DNA of 64,000 bases from Chlorohelix sp037138995 (GTDB taxonomy: Bacteria; Chloroflexota; Chloroflexia; Chloroheliales; Chloroheliaceae): contig NZ_JBAXHI010000021.1 in the NCBI RefSeq assembly GCF_037138995.1, positions 1-64,000 of the forward strand, written 5' to 3'. The notes beneath the pieces were generated by a model. It was not told the origin of the DNA. It ran no database searches and was given only the letters and a program-made list of their open reading frames with translations. Below are positions 31,223 to 40,548 of this stretch, piece by piece; the first letter of the stretch is position 1, and the number at the start of each line of letters is the position of its first letter. Position numbers and translations under genes: made by a program.

Positions 31223-32743
31223 CTATAAAGATTGGATATAAGCTAGGGCTTTTTCGAGTAATGAGTCTTTGCCTTGCTCGAGCAAAGCTAATTCCATATC
31301 TACCACTTCATCGGGTATAACGCGGGCTATCGCCGAGTCCAATTGGGTAGGGTCTTGAATTACTCGGAAAACCGCCAGATTCAAAATCGAGTTATCAGGC
31401 ATACGCACAATGTCACTACCTACCACACACCCGGCAGTAGGTTGTCCGAAGATGCGGGCAGCTTTTTTGAGTTGCAGCGCATAACTGAAAAGCTCACCTT
31501 CGGCAGCAGTGGTACCATCTACCAATACCGCCAGCGGTTTATTGAAGACGGTAACACCCGGCATGCTGTTCATTTGTAAAGCTGTAAATTTACCCTGACT
31601 ATTGCGCCCCGACATTACCAGTAGCCCGTTATCCTGTACAAAACGACTCAGGAAGCTGTTCACTGTGCTGTAGTTGCCATAGCGTGTGCCACGTAAGTCA
31701 ATTACGAGACCCTTAACGTTTTGCTTGGTCAATTCACTGAGGTTACTATCCAATTCACGGTTCAGGTCGGTTAACTGGATACGGTTAGGAAAGTTATTAA
31801 TTCGCAGATAGCCTACGTTGCCAATAAGCTGTCGCTCAAAAGTTTGTACTTGCGTGCTACCGCGTGTAATTTGTATCTGTTCGGTTTTTCCGGTCATTGC
31901 TCGTTTTATTTCGATAGTGACCTGTGTGCCGGGTATCGGTTTATCACCGCCAACTAGAAGGCGTGATGCAGTTCCCAGATTCATTCCCACGATACTTTGC
32001 CCACCAACTCCTCTGATGGAGTCCCCGGTTTTCAAGCCTGCTTTATCAGCCGGACTACCGGGTACTACCCTATCGATATATAGCCCTTCACTGCCTGTTG
32101 GAGCTACTACAACTATCCCTAAGCCTAGCGCAGGGGCGGTACCTCCGATATTTTGAATTAGTTCATCTGTATTGGCAGGACGGTAAAAACCAGTGCGACA
32201 CTCGCTCACAGAATCGGTGGCAGATTGCACTGCTCCATATGCAAGCTGTTCTTCTCCGATTTGATTATGATATTTCTCTAGGGTCAATGTATATGACTGC
32301 AAGAATAATTGCCAATCACCGTTTGGGTCTCCGGTAAAATCGGGAATAGGTACTTGCGGATCGTTTATACCATTATCTTGCAGATAATTTTTAATCCCGC
32401 GTAGCACAATTTCATATACATTCGCGCTGCTCAAGGGATAAAAATAGCTGCTGATTAGAGCCTGAAACGCCGTTTTTACCACATCAGCTTTCATAGGTTT
32501 CACGCTGCTAGATGTAGGTTGCAGGGTTGGGCGTGGCGTGTTGGTAGGTAGTGGCGGTAGTAGCGTAATAGTGGGTATTGCTGCCGCTTGGGTTAAGGCA
32601 GTATCTTTTTGTGCAGGGGTAGCCGTAACGACACTAGGGCTGCTTGCGTTACATGCGCCCAATAGCAAGGATAGCAGCAAAAGGCTAGTTAACCATATCA
32701 GTTTCAATTTATAATCACTTTTCTGCCATTTTTGATTTTCCAA
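31223..32743 (-). CDS. S41-family lipoprotein, probably catalytically inactive
   Basis: A 506-residue protein. Signal 'LTSLLLLSLLLGAC' has a proper lipobox, followed by a Thr/Pro-rich linker. A PDZ domain (about 205-290: 'ALGLGIVVVAP', 'VVPGSPADKAGLKTGDSIRG') and an S41 core ('VGYLRINNF', 'VKGLVIDLRG') follow. Where active C-terminal processing peptidases have GTASASE, this reads DGTTAAEGE, so the nucleophile Ser is Ala. The Lys of T-F-G-K-G is Cys ('PTAGCV'). It may be a surface chaperone or regulator rather than a protease. Confidence 0.85.
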   Translation of the reverse strand: MENQKWQKSDYKLKLIWLTSLLLLSLLLGACNASSPSVVTATPAQKDTALTQAAAIPTITLLPPLPTNTPRPTLQPTSSSVKPMKADVVKTAFQALISSYFYPLSSANVYEIVLRGIKNYLQDNGINDPQVPIPDFTGDPNGDWQLFLQSYTLTLEKYHNQIGEEQLAYGAVQSATDSVSECRTGFYRPANTDELIQNIGGTAPALGLGIVVVAPTGSEGLYIDRVVPGSPADKAGLKTGDSIRGVGGQSIVGMNLGTASRLLVGGDKPIPGTQVTIEIKRAMTGKTEQIQITRGSTQVQTFERQLIGNVGYLRINNFPNRIQLTDLNRELDSNLSELTKQNVKGLVIDLRGTRYGNYSTVNSFLSRFVQDNGLLVMSGRNSQGKFTALQMNSMPGVTVFNKPLAVLVDGTTAAEGELFSYALQLKKAARIFGQPTAGCVVGSDIVRMPDNSILNLAVFRVIQDPTQLDSAIARVIPDEVVDMELALLEQGKDSLLEKALAYIQSL

Positions 32744-32983
32744 GAAAAAAAGCGCATTTAAGATTACATATCCCTAAAGATATAAGACTAGCTCCAAACG
32801 ATGCAAGAATTATACAGGATAGCACGATATGAGTCATTATAAATGAGCTTTTTTTACCAGAATCGTAATTGTTTTGTTAAGCTACTACTGATAAAATAAG
32901 CGTTAATTGCGGCTTAAAATGGAGAAGGGGATACTGTATCCTTGCCGTAGTCGTCCTCATGGTTAGAACGGAGCAAGAATAAA

Positions 32984-35431
32984 ATGCCTGCTGAAGCAAT
33001 GCCCGAAACAATAGGACCCTATCATGTAGTTGGTCTGTTGGGGAAAGGCGGTATGGGGTCTGTTTATAAAGCTTACAAACCCCCTTTGAAGCGTTATGTT
33101 GCAGTTAAGACTATAAAATCAGAATTTCTTTCCTCTCCCGGCGCACTGGAACGGTTCCGCCGTGAGGCAGAGCTTTCCTCACAGCTAAAACATCCTAATA
33201 TTGTAACTGTCTATGACTACGAAGAAGTTCCCGGCGCGGATAGTTACATCGTGACCGAAATTATTGAAGGAGGCATTACTCTCCGTGACCGTTTACATCA
33301 GGGTAGTTTGAATCTGGCTGAGATTTCTAGCATTATTAACCAGATTGCCTCTGCGCTTGACTACGCCTATGAAGCCCATAATATCGTGCATCGCGATATT
33401 AAGCCCGGCAATGTATTTTTTGAAGGTGGCAAACGAGTAGCCTTGGGGGACTTTGGGATTGCTAAAGATGTTAGCCGTAGTACCCAACTTACTTCTTTAG
33501 GTGAAGGCGTTGGTACCCCCGACTACATGAGTCCTGAGCAAGCTATGGGTGAGCCACTAGATCGCCGTAGCGATATTTACGCGCTAGGTGTGGTGCTTTT
33601 TGAAATGCTGACAGGCTCGTTGCCTTTTCGGGGAGATACGCCTATTTCGGTAGTAATGGGGCATATTCAGAAACCTGTGCCACCTATTCGCTCTATGAAT
33701 CCGGATATTCCACCCTCGGTTGAAACGATTGTAAATAAATCGCTCAGTAAAAAGAAAGAAGATCGTTTCTCATCTGCCGGGGAAATGGCGCGGGCATTGG
33801 AAATGGCTATAAAAGGCGGTGCTGTAGATCCGGCTACTATTGCGCTTGCGCCTTCCAACTATGGTTCGCCCCAGAATAGCACCTTTGGGATGGCAGCCGC
33901 GCCTTCTCCAAATCCGTTTGCTACTCAGGAACTCAACGTCATTGCCGAACTCGAAAGACAAAATCAATATCAGGAAGCCTTCAATCGGTTGCATACGTTG
34001 CAATCACGCTTTCCTACCGATACCAACATTACTACTCGCTACCGTTTCTATGTAACCCAAGGTTATGTGCCAAGCACTCGAATGCCCGGCAACATCACCA
34101 GTCCCACAGGTAGCGGCACTCTAGCAGTTCCAAAACGCGGTTCAAATACCGGCTTGATTCTTGCTATAGTCGGGGTAGTAATAGTTGCGGTGATTGCGGT
34201 GGTACTTATTGTGGTGGTTGGCGGTGGCAAGCCTACCCCTACAGCTACAGTGGCTATAATAACTACAGTGGCTACTACTACTGTGCCGCCTACTGTCACC
34301 AACGCCCCTCCTACACCCACTACCTCCGCAATAGATTTAGCTGCTCAGCTAAATAAAGACGGCGAAGGGTTACTGGATAGCGGTAACGTGCAAGGCTCAA
34401 TTGACAAATTCAAAGAAGCTGTCAGGCTTGCGCCCAACGTAGCAATTTACCATGATAATCTATCAACTGCCTATAACCTTACCAAAGAGTACACTCTGGC
34501 AGAAAACGAAGCACGACTAGCGGTCAGTATAGACTCCAGCATAGCCCGTTTTCATAATAATCTGGGTCTGGCTCTTTTCAATCAGGGTAAAAAAGCTGAT
34601 GCCCAAAAATCATATCAGGAAGCAACCCGTCTGAAGCCCAGCGAACCGCTTTACCACCGTAACCTCGCCGAATGTTTGGTGGATCTTGGGAAGCCGGACG
34701 TGGCAGAGCAGGAAGTGCGTAGGGCTATTACGCTTTATGCTACTGACACAAGTAAAGATAAAGATAAGAATCTGGCAGCCGCCAATAACATTCTTGGGGA
34801 TTCCTTGCTAGATCAGGCTAAATACCCTGATGCTGAAAAAGCGTATCGTGATGCGGTAAAGTTGATGCCTAGCTCCGCTATTTACCAGCTAAATGTATCT
34901 AATGCGCTTTATTATGAGAACAAATACCCGGAAGCGGAAGCGGAAGCGCGTAAAGCAATTTCTCTCGACCCAAATTATGCTGCTGGCTATAACCTGTTAG
35001 GTTTAACGCTTGAATTGCAGGAGAAGTGGGGCGATTCCAACCTCGCGTATGCCAAGGCAGTACAAATATCGCCTAAAGTCGCTCTTTACCATCGGAATGT
35101 GGCTGGCACCTTGATTGAGCTTAAACGTTATCCAGAAGCAGAGCAGGAAGCTCAAGCAGCTATCCAGATTGACCCTAATAGTGCCAGCAATGCCCGCGCC
35201 TATAACCTACTTGGGATTGCGCTTTACCAGCAGAAAAAGAATAACCCGGCGATTGATGCTTACCAGAAAGCAATTCAGCTTAACGGCAAAGTATCGGTCT
35301 ATTACTCAAATTTGGGTCTTTGTTTTGAAGCCACCTCCCAACCGTTGAAAGCGCGTGAGGCATACCAGAAGGCTCTAGATATTGACCCTGCTAACGAGGA
35401 TGCCAAAGTCGGGTTGAGTAGGGTAAAATAA
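32984..35431 (+). CDS. Ser/Thr protein kinase with C-terminal TPR array
   Basis: An 815-residue membrane kinase. The PknB-type domain (about 10-275) has the glycine loop 'LLGKGGMGSVYKAY', 'VAVKTIK', catalytic 'HRDIKPGN' and 'GDFGIAKDVS', and 'GTPDYMSPEQ' in the activation segment, so it should be active. A single membrane helix (about 387-410) and a Thr/Pro linker follow. Residues about 445-815 are TPR repeats (e.g. 'AIYHDNLSTAYNLTKEYTLAE'-type), predicted outside the cell. It could link an external protein signal to phosphorylation. No phosphatase gene is adjacent. Confidence 0.94.
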   Translation: MPAEAMPETIGPYHVVGLLGKGGMGSVYKAYKPPLKRYVAVKTIKSEFLSSPGALERFRREAELSSQLKHPNIVTVYDYEEVPGADSYIVTEIIEGGITLRDRLHQGSLNLAEISSIINQIASALDYAYEAHNIVHRDIKPGNVFFEGGKRVALGDFGIAKDVSRSTQLTSLGEGVGTPDYMSPEQAMGEPLDRRSDIYALGVVLFEMLTGSLPFRGDTPISVVMGHIQKPVPPIRSMNPDIPPSVETIVNKSLSKKKEDRFSSAGEMARALEMAIKGGAVDPATIALAPSNYGSPQNSTFGMAAAPSPNPFATQELNVIAELERQNQYQEAFNRLHTLQSRFPTDTNITTRYRFYVTQGYVPSTRMPGNITSPTGSGTLAVPKRGSNTGLILAIVGVVIVAVIAVVLIVVVGGGKPTPTATVAIITTVATTTVPPTVTNAPPTPTTSAIDLAAQLNKDGEGLLDSGNVQGSIDKFKEAVRLAPNVAIYHDNLSTAYNLTKEYTLAENEARLAVSIDSSIARFHNNLGLALFNQGKKADAQKSYQEATRLKPSEPLYHRNLAECLVDLGKPDVAEQEVRRAITLYATDTSKDKDKNLAAANNILGDSLLDQAKYPDAEKAYRDAVKLMPSSAIYQLNVSNALYYENKYPEAEAEARKAISLDPNYAAGYNLLGLTLELQEKWGDSNLAYAKAVQISPKVALYHRNVAGTLIELKRYPEAEQEAQAAIQIDPNSASNARAYNLLGIALYQQKKNNPAIDAYQKAIQLNGKVSVYYSNLGLCFEATSQPLKAREAYQKALDIDPANEDAKVGLSRVK

Positions 35432-35438
35432 TGTTAGG

Positions 35439-36134
35439 TTAGCGGCTGGCTTCTGGGGTAGGCTTGAAGATATTAATATCAATCCACGAGCCGAGAATTG
35501 CCAAAAATTCTCGGCTGTTGTAAGAATCTTGTCCCGGGTAGCGTTCTAGCCCTGCTTTCAAACCTACGGAATTGATTCCTAACGAATTGCACAGGTACAG
35601 CGCACGCGGTAAATGATAGCCTTGCGTTACCAGTATTGCGCTGTGTATCTGAAATTTATTAAGAGCGCGCCAGCAACTATCGTATGTGCGTAGTCCTCCG
35701 GAGTCTTTGATAATTGCTGAAACCGGAACGCCCCTTTGTTGCGCGTACAAGCTCATCGCGTTTACCTCGTTATTTTCGATTCCATCTCCGGTCATCATCA
35801 ATTTTTGCACCTTACCGTTTTTATACAGGGCGATTCCGGCATCTATCCGGTCTGCCAGCATCCAACTAGGCGTACCATCGCGGTTCAAACCTGCTCCAAA
35901 GACCAGCGCAACCGGACGCGAAGGCATCCTTGAAACCTCACTGTATATAAGTGAATTTTGGCTTTCGGTGATAAAATAAACCAGCAAAAGGGGCAATAAT
36001 ATAATTATTATTAGTAATAACAGTATTACTCGTAGGCGCATTCGCCCTTTTGAAGTGCGCCTTCCCGGTTTTTTTTTCTCAAGAGTCGCGCCGGAGGTTT
36101 TGGCATTACCTCTCCGCGTATCAGATTGAGCCAT
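35439..36134 (-). CDS. SanA/YdcF-like DUF218 membrane protein
   Basis: About 231 residues; ATG at 36134 has GGAAGGG just upstream (a frame opening eight codons earlier lacks one). A basic N-terminus (about 35 residues) precedes one membrane helix (LRVILLLLIIIILLPLLLVY). The DUF218 domain shows 'PVALVFGAGLNRDGTPS', 'KLMMTGDGIENNEV' and 'LVTQGYHLPRALYLC'. SanA homologues affect envelope barrier function, by an unknown reaction. Convergent with the kinase gene, eight bases apart. Confidence 0.88.
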   Translation of the reverse strand: MAQSDTRRGNAKTSGATLEKKKPGRRTSKGRMRLRVILLLLIIIILLPLLLVYFITESQNSLIYSEVSRMPSRPVALVFGAGLNRDGTPSWMLADRIDAGIALYKNGKVQKLMMTGDGIENNEVNAMSLYAQQRGVPVSAIIKDSGGLRTYDSCWRALNKFQIHSAILVTQGYHLPRALYLCNSLGINSVGLKAGLERYPGQDSYNSREFLAILGSWIDINIFKPTPEASR

Positions 36135-36221
36135 CAAAACCCTTCCAAAATATAACAAGCGTTATATTTACATAGTTGTAAAATTCAAGCATTATTATAA
36201 CGTATTAAGGAGGCTGGAGGT

Positions 36222-36668
36222 ATGGAACTAAAACCAAAAAAGATTTTGCTTATCAACGGACCAAACCTGAATTTGCTGGGTGAACGTGAACCACAGGTGT
36301 ACGGATATACTACCCTTCTTCAAATCGTGGGAAAAGTGCGAAGCGTTGCTAACGCTGCCGGATATGAACTCGAAGACTTCCAGAGCAATCACGAGGGTGC
36401 GCTTATAGATTTTGTACAAGCGCGACGCAAAGAAATATGTGGTATAATTATTAACCCGGGAGCCTTTACCCATTATAGTATTGCGCTACGTGATTGTCTT
36501 GCAGCGTTGGATGGGGTCTCAATTGTGGAAGTGCATCTATCCAATGTATATGCCCGTGAGCAATTCCGACATCACAGCCTGATTGCGCCAATAGCTAAAG
36601 GGCAAATCGCTGGCTTTGGTCCTAAAGGTTACTTACTTGCATTAGAAGCGCTTATTGGCAGCTTCTAG
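36222..36668 (+). CDS. aroQ: 3-dehydroquinate dehydratase, type II
   Basis: A 148-residue enzyme of the shikimate pathway. The signature 'LLINGPNLNLLGEREPQVYG' includes the catalytic Arg and Tyr segment, 'QSNHEGALIDFVQ' follows, and 'IINPGAFTHYSIALRDCLAA' carries the active-site Asn and His. It begins an aroQ-efp-accB run with short spacers, a grouping common in Gram-positive-like genomes. AAGGAGG stands 13 bases before the ATG, with a further GGAGG closer in. Confidence 0.96.
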   Translation: MELKPKKILLINGPNLNLLGEREPQVYGYTTLLQIVGKVRSVANAAGYELEDFQSNHEGALIDFVQARRKEICGIIINPGAFTHYSIALRDCLAALDGVSIVEVHLSNVYAREQFRHHSLIAPIAKGQIAGFGPKGYLLALEALIGSF

Positions 36669-36701
36669 GATATCAAAACACCAGTTTATTCAGGAGAAGG
36701 T

Positions 36702-37259
36702 ATGGTTTCGACCAGCGAAATTAAACGCGGAATGGTAATTGACCTTGACGGTCAACTTCAGAAGATTCTGGAATTTGATCACCAGAAGATCGGGCGGGGC
36801 AGCGCTCAGGTAAAAATCAGTTTTAAGAACCTGCGTAGCGGTTCTAATACTGTGCGTACATTCCAAGCCGGTGCCAAATTCAACGATGTACGGTTGGAGC
36901 GTGAAGTAGTGCAGTTCCTTTATAAGGATGGCGAAGACTATCATTTTATGAATGTCGAAAACTACGAGCAATCAATATTGAATGACGAGCAAATGGGTGA
37001 CGTGAAATATTATATTCACGAAAATGATACCCTTGACCTAATTACCTATAACAGTGAACCTATTGATATTGAAATCCCCCCTTCGGTTATCTTGTCCATA
37101 GCATATACCGAGCCGGGTATCAAGGGCGATACTGCCAGTGGTACCAGCAAACCGGCAACTACCGACACAGGATTAACCGTCAATGTTCCGCTATTCATCA
37201 ATATTGGCGACAAAGTTAGGATAGATACCCGTTCGGGTTCTTATGTGGAGCGTGCTTAA
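36702..37259 (+). CDS. efp: translation elongation factor P
   Basis: A 185-residue EF-P that relieves ribosome stalling at polyproline. The three OB/KOW domains end in 'INIGDKVRIDTRSGSYVERA'. The tip loop reads 'FDHQKIGRGSAQ' with Arg at position 32, so this is an Arg-type EF-P instead of the Lys-type (KPGKG). The proline of KPG is replaced by Ile. The modifying enzyme (EarP in Pseudomonas) is not seen here. Confidence 0.95.
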   Translation: MVSTSEIKRGMVIDLDGQLQKILEFDHQKIGRGSAQVKISFKNLRSGSNTVRTFQAGAKFNDVRLEREVVQFLYKDGEDYHFMNVENYEQSILNDEQMGDVKYYIHENDTLDLITYNSEPIDIEIPPSVILSIAYTEPGIKGDTASGTSKPATTDTGLTVNVPLFINIGDKVRIDTRSGSYVERA

Positions 37260-37805
37260 GTGACAACTTCCAGCTCAAGCAGTCAGAAATCCTCCGGTGA
37301 ACCAGAAAACGGCTCATCCTCGTCAGGAAATTTCCTTACTGAGGAAATTCGTGAGCTTATCAAAATGGTTGAAGCCAGCGATATTACAGAGTTGGCTATT
37401 GAGAATGGCTCACATAAGCTTCTTATCAAGCGCGAAAAAACCGTGATACAGGCATTAGAGGTTTCACCTTCTCGCGTTAATCGCGCTGCACGTGGGCAGC
37501 GTAATATTTCGTCTTCAATGGATGGTCGGGCAATTTCCGATTCCGAAGCACTACCAGAAGATTCTTTCCGCAAACTTGTCGCGCCTATGGTCGGTACTTT
37601 CTACCGTTCGCCTGACCCCAAAGCTCGCTCCTTTGTAAACGAAGGCGAAATGGTGGAAAAAGGGCAGGTTATCGGTATTATCGAAGCAATGAAGATAATG
37701 AACGAAATAACTAGTGATTATTCCGGTCGTTGCGTGAAAGTCAGCGTTGAAAATGGTCAGCCTGTAGAATATGGGCAAACCTTGTTCTTGCTGGAGTCGG
37801 TGTAA
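37260..37805 (+). CDS. accB: biotin carboxyl carrier protein of acetyl-CoA carboxylase
   Basis: A 181-residue carrier that begins at a GTG directly after the efp stop, so translation is coupled. The biotinylation motif 'GIIEAMKIMNEI' (Lys about 147) sits in the usual lipoyl-like domain at the end of the protein; the Ser-rich N-terminus and 'APMVGTFYRSPDPKA' are normal. It carries carboxyl groups for malonyl-CoA synthesis. accC is not adjacent. Confidence 0.94.
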   Translation: MTTSSSSSQKSSGEPENGSSSSGNFLTEEIRELIKMVEASDITELAIENGSHKLLIKREKTVIQALEVSPSRVNRAARGQRNISSSMDGRAISDSEALPEDSFRKLVAPMVGTFYRSPDPKARSFVNEGEMVEKGQVIGIIEAMKIMNEITSDYSGRCVKVSVENGQPVEYGQTLFLLESV

Positions 37806-37824
37806 TCTGTTTTATAGCTCTTGT

Positions 37825-37915
37825 AGAACTTTCGCATGTAACAGAAAAAAGAACCTAGATTAAAAACAATGGGCTTAAGCCTCTTGCCTGAAAATCCTTC
37901 TGAAGCGAAAGTTCT
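37825..37915. repeat. long inverted repeat after accB
   Basis: AGAACTTTCGC (37825-37835) and GCGAAAGTTCT (37905-37915) are perfect 11-bp complements about 70 bases apart, with the palindrome GGCTTAAGCC (37872-37881) between them. There is no T run next to it. It could be a folded 3' RNA end or a short mobile repeat. Confidence 0.55.
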
Positions 37916-37979
37916 ATTTAGTTATCTTTATAACGGTAGTGTCTTTTCTATCCTTCTCCAAAGAATCCAGAGGTAGAAG

Positions 37980-38777
37980 ATGCCCTATGCCCCTCTACGC
38001 GATTTAAAAATTTATTACGAATTAAATGGGGCTGAAGAAGCCGAACCGCTTTTACTCCTCAACGGCGCTTTTGGTCTGATTGATTTTTCCAGCGATTGGG
38101 GTAAGCACTTTGAAGTTTTTGCCCGTCACTATCGCTTGATTGCATACGAACATCGCGGGCATGGGCGCACCGATAATCCCTCTCAAAAGTTTTCCGGCTA
38201 TAGTGAATTGGCTGATGATGCCGCAGGGTTGCTGAAATATCTGGGTATCAAAAAAGCGCATGTGGTTGGTTTTAGCGATGGTGGTATAACCGCTCTAAAG
38301 CTTGCCGCACTCTATCCCGATTTGGTAGATACTCTGGCGGCAATCGGCGTAAACTACCGTAATACCCCTGAGATTCTTGCCACGATGCAAAAACTCAGTG
38401 GGGATTACATAGAGCAAAACTTCAAGGAGTGGGCTGCTACCCTAGAAAGGCAATACGCACATCGTGAACCGGGTTACTGGAAGAAATTGAGTACGCAAAT
38501 GACCGCAATGTGGCTGGATGATTCCGGTTATCCCACCGAGGTAGAGATGCGTGCTATGAAGCTTCCGGCGTTATTGATGACTGGGCAACGTGACCCTTTT
38601 GGTACAGTTGAGCAGGTGGTGGAAATGCACCGCTTTATCGAGGGCAGCGAGTTGTGTATTTTGCCGGGTGTTGCCCATGCTGTGCCACAGCAACGCCCAG
38701 AACTTACCAGCCTGATAGTGCTGGACTTTCTGGAACGCCAACGTAAAAAGCGCATTCGCGAAACTTATCGCCCTTGA
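37980..38777 (+). CDS. alpha/beta-hydrolase
   Basis: A 265-residue soluble hydrolase. The nucleophile elbow is 'VVGFSDGGITAL' (Ser about 99), the oxyanion-side motif 'YEHRGHGRTDNP' and the probable catalytic His is in 'LPGVAHAVPQQ' (about 240). The acid is probably Asp of 'TGQRDPFG'. The substrate is unknown; similar proteins include esterases and lactonases. Confidence 0.88.
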   Translation: MPYAPLRDLKIYYELNGAEEAEPLLLLNGAFGLIDFSSDWGKHFEVFARHYRLIAYEHRGHGRTDNPSQKFSGYSELADDAAGLLKYLGIKKAHVVGFSDGGITALKLAALYPDLVDTLAAIGVNYRNTPEILATMQKLSGDYIEQNFKEWAATLERQYAHREPGYWKKLSTQMTAMWLDDSGYPTEVEMRAMKLPALLMTGQRDPFGTVEQVVEMHRFIEGSELCILPGVAHAVPQQRPELTSLIVLDFLERQRKKRIRETYRP

Positions 38778-38862
38778 TATAACCTTTGTTATACGTATTT
38801 TAATGCTTCTGGGGAGTAACCTACCTCCAATCGAAAGAACGGGGGTACAATCTTGCTACCTG

Positions 38863-38902
38863 ATGGGGATAACTTGGGATAACTTGGGATAATAGGGGAT
38901 AA
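38863..38902 (+). repeat. short tandem repeat before xseA
   Basis: Four imperfect copies of a GGGATAA-based 9-11 base unit (GGGGATAACTT, GGGATAACTT, GGGATAATA, GGGGATAATC) directly precede the TTG start of xseA. The last one contains the AGGGG ribosome site, so slippage here would alter the site's surroundings. Confidence 0.6.
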
Positions 38903-38904
38903 TC

Positions 38905-40092
38905 TTGGAAATTTTCAGCGTTAGCGAACTGCTCGAATATCTCAAAGCCCTGATGGCTTTGGACGAGAGACTAGGCGATATGTGGCTGCGCGGTGAAGTA
39001 TCGAACAGCAATACCTACCAGAACGGTCATACTTACTTTCGCCTTAAAGATGCCAGTGGGGTGGTAGATTGCGTGTTGTTCAAGGGTAACGCCTTGCGCC
39101 AAAAGTACAAGCCTGTAAACGGAACCAACTATCTGATGCATGGTAAAGTTTCGATTTACGAACAGACCGGAAAGCTGCAATTCTACGTGGATTTGATTCA
39201 GCCGGAAGGGCAAGGCAAACTTGCGCTGGAATTTGAATTGCTCAAGCAAAGGCTGGAAGCAGAAGGACTATTTGCACCGGAACGCAAACGTCCCCTACCC
39301 AAACGTCCGAAAACTATTGGCGTGGTAACTTCCGGGAAAGCTGCCGCTTTTCAGGACATCCTGACTGTATTGCGCCGTCGCTACCCGCTTGCCACCGTAG
39401 TATTAGCTCCTACGCTAGTACAGGGCGAAAATGCGCCGCCTCAAATTGTGGCTGCTTTGCACAGCCTCAACGCTATGCCAGAAGTTGAAGTTATAATACT
39501 GGCGCGGGGTGGTGGTGCGCCCGAAGAACTGGCAGTATTTAATGATGAACGGGTAGCGCGTGCCGTGTTTACCAGTAGGCATCCGGTAATCACCGGGGTT
39601 GGTCATGAAACCGACTTTACGATTGTGGATTTCGTGGCGGATCTGCGCGCGCCTACTCCAAGCGCCGCCGCCGAACTCGTCTCCCCAGATATTGCCGATA
39701 TTCGGAGTGAGCTTGAAGAATTACAATCGCAGCTTTCTGCCACGCTGGAATACCGCTTGGAGGAGAGTCGAGAGGCTATAAACGCCTTACAAAGACGACT
39801 TGAGCTGGCTTCGCCCTTCACTTTGCTCGCGCAGCAGCGTAACCGGGTAGAACAATTAATCGCTCAAATTTCTCAAAATACAAACCAGCGCTTAAAGGTT
39901 TTACAACTGGAGACTCGCGCCCTTTCCTATCGTCTCAAAGTGCTTGACCCCCAACAGATTTTGCAGCGTGGCTATGCCATCGTAACGAAAAAGGAATCCG
40001 GCGAGGTTATACACGACATATCCCAAATAGTAGGTATAGACAAAATCCGGGTCAGGCTAAGTAACGGCGAATTTGAGGCGGATGTGCGATAA
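38905..40092 (+). CDS. xseA: exodeoxyribonuclease VII large subunit
   Basis: A 395-residue XseA that starts at TTG, with AGGGG eight bases upstream. The N-terminal OB domain ('VSNSNTYQNGHTYFRLKD'), 'VITSGKAAAFQDI'-type motif (here VVTSGKAAAFQDI), 'IILARGGGAPEELAVFNDE' and 'ITGVGHETDFTIVDFVAD' are diagnostic. The middle is a coiled coil. It degrades single-stranded DNA as XseA-XseB. No xseB follows, which is unusual. Confidence 0.95.
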   Translation: MEIFSVSELLEYLKALMALDERLGDMWLRGEVSNSNTYQNGHTYFRLKDASGVVDCVLFKGNALRQKYKPVNGTNYLMHGKVSIYEQTGKLQFYVDLIQPEGQGKLALEFELLKQRLEAEGLFAPERKRPLPKRPKTIGVVTSGKAAAFQDILTVLRRRYPLATVVLAPTLVQGENAPPQIVAALHSLNAMPEVEVIILARGGGAPEELAVFNDERVARAVFTSRHPVITGVGHETDFTIVDFVADLRAPTPSAAAELVSPDIADIRSELEELQSQLSATLEYRLEESREAINALQRRLELASPFTLLAQQRNRVEQLIAQISQNTNQRLKVLQLETRALSYRLKVLDPQQILQRGYAIVTKKESGEVIHDISQIVGIDKIRVRLSNGEFEADVR

Positions 40093-40395
40093 TGGTACAC
40101 TCGCAAAATAGGGCATGAAGAAAAGTGCCTAAATGCAAGCATATGCAAACCCAGCACCACAATAACCCACCCTTATCAAGTGTTAAAAGAGTCTTAAAAA
40201 TAGTGAATATTATATGTATATCCTATTGCGTTGGTACAGTACATGGGTTAAGATAAATTTGCAGATAGCACCAGAACCATATCTAAGCGGTCTTTGGTCT
40301 AACTAACAAACCAGCTATTAGTCACCGCTCTACTTTGACTCTGACTCAGCAAGGCTGGGGCTACAAATTCTTTGGGATAGGAAGGTTTTTACACT

Positions 40396-40548
40396 ATGGA
40401 ATTATTAGCTGCTGTCATCGCTGCCATTACCGCTGCTGTAGCTGCCGCAAAAGCTATCGAACGCCAGCAAAAAGATGCTGAAAAACGCCGAGTACGTGTT
40501 CCTGTTCGTGTCAATGAAAAATCTGTGGAGCGACGACCTCGCCAGTAA
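40396..40548 (+). CDS. 50-residue basic amphipathic peptide ORF
   Basis: ATG at 40396 with AGGAAGG 10 bases upstream. The product opens with an Ala-rich hydrophobic helix (MELLAAVIAAITAAVAAAKA) and ends in a strongly basic tail (RRVRVPVRVNEKSVERRPRQ). It is not XseB-like. It could be a small membrane-associated or toxin-like peptide; neither is shown. The 303 bases before it (40093-40395) are AT-rich and show no other gene. Confidence 0.45.
   Translation: MELLAAVIAAITAAVAAAKAIERQQKDAEKRRVRVPVRVNEKSVERRPRQ

Noticed and set aside
40396..40548. XseB as the product of the short ORF after xseA
   Set aside because: XseB is a soluble acidic helical protein of about 70-90 residues; this is a hydrophobic helix with a basic tail.
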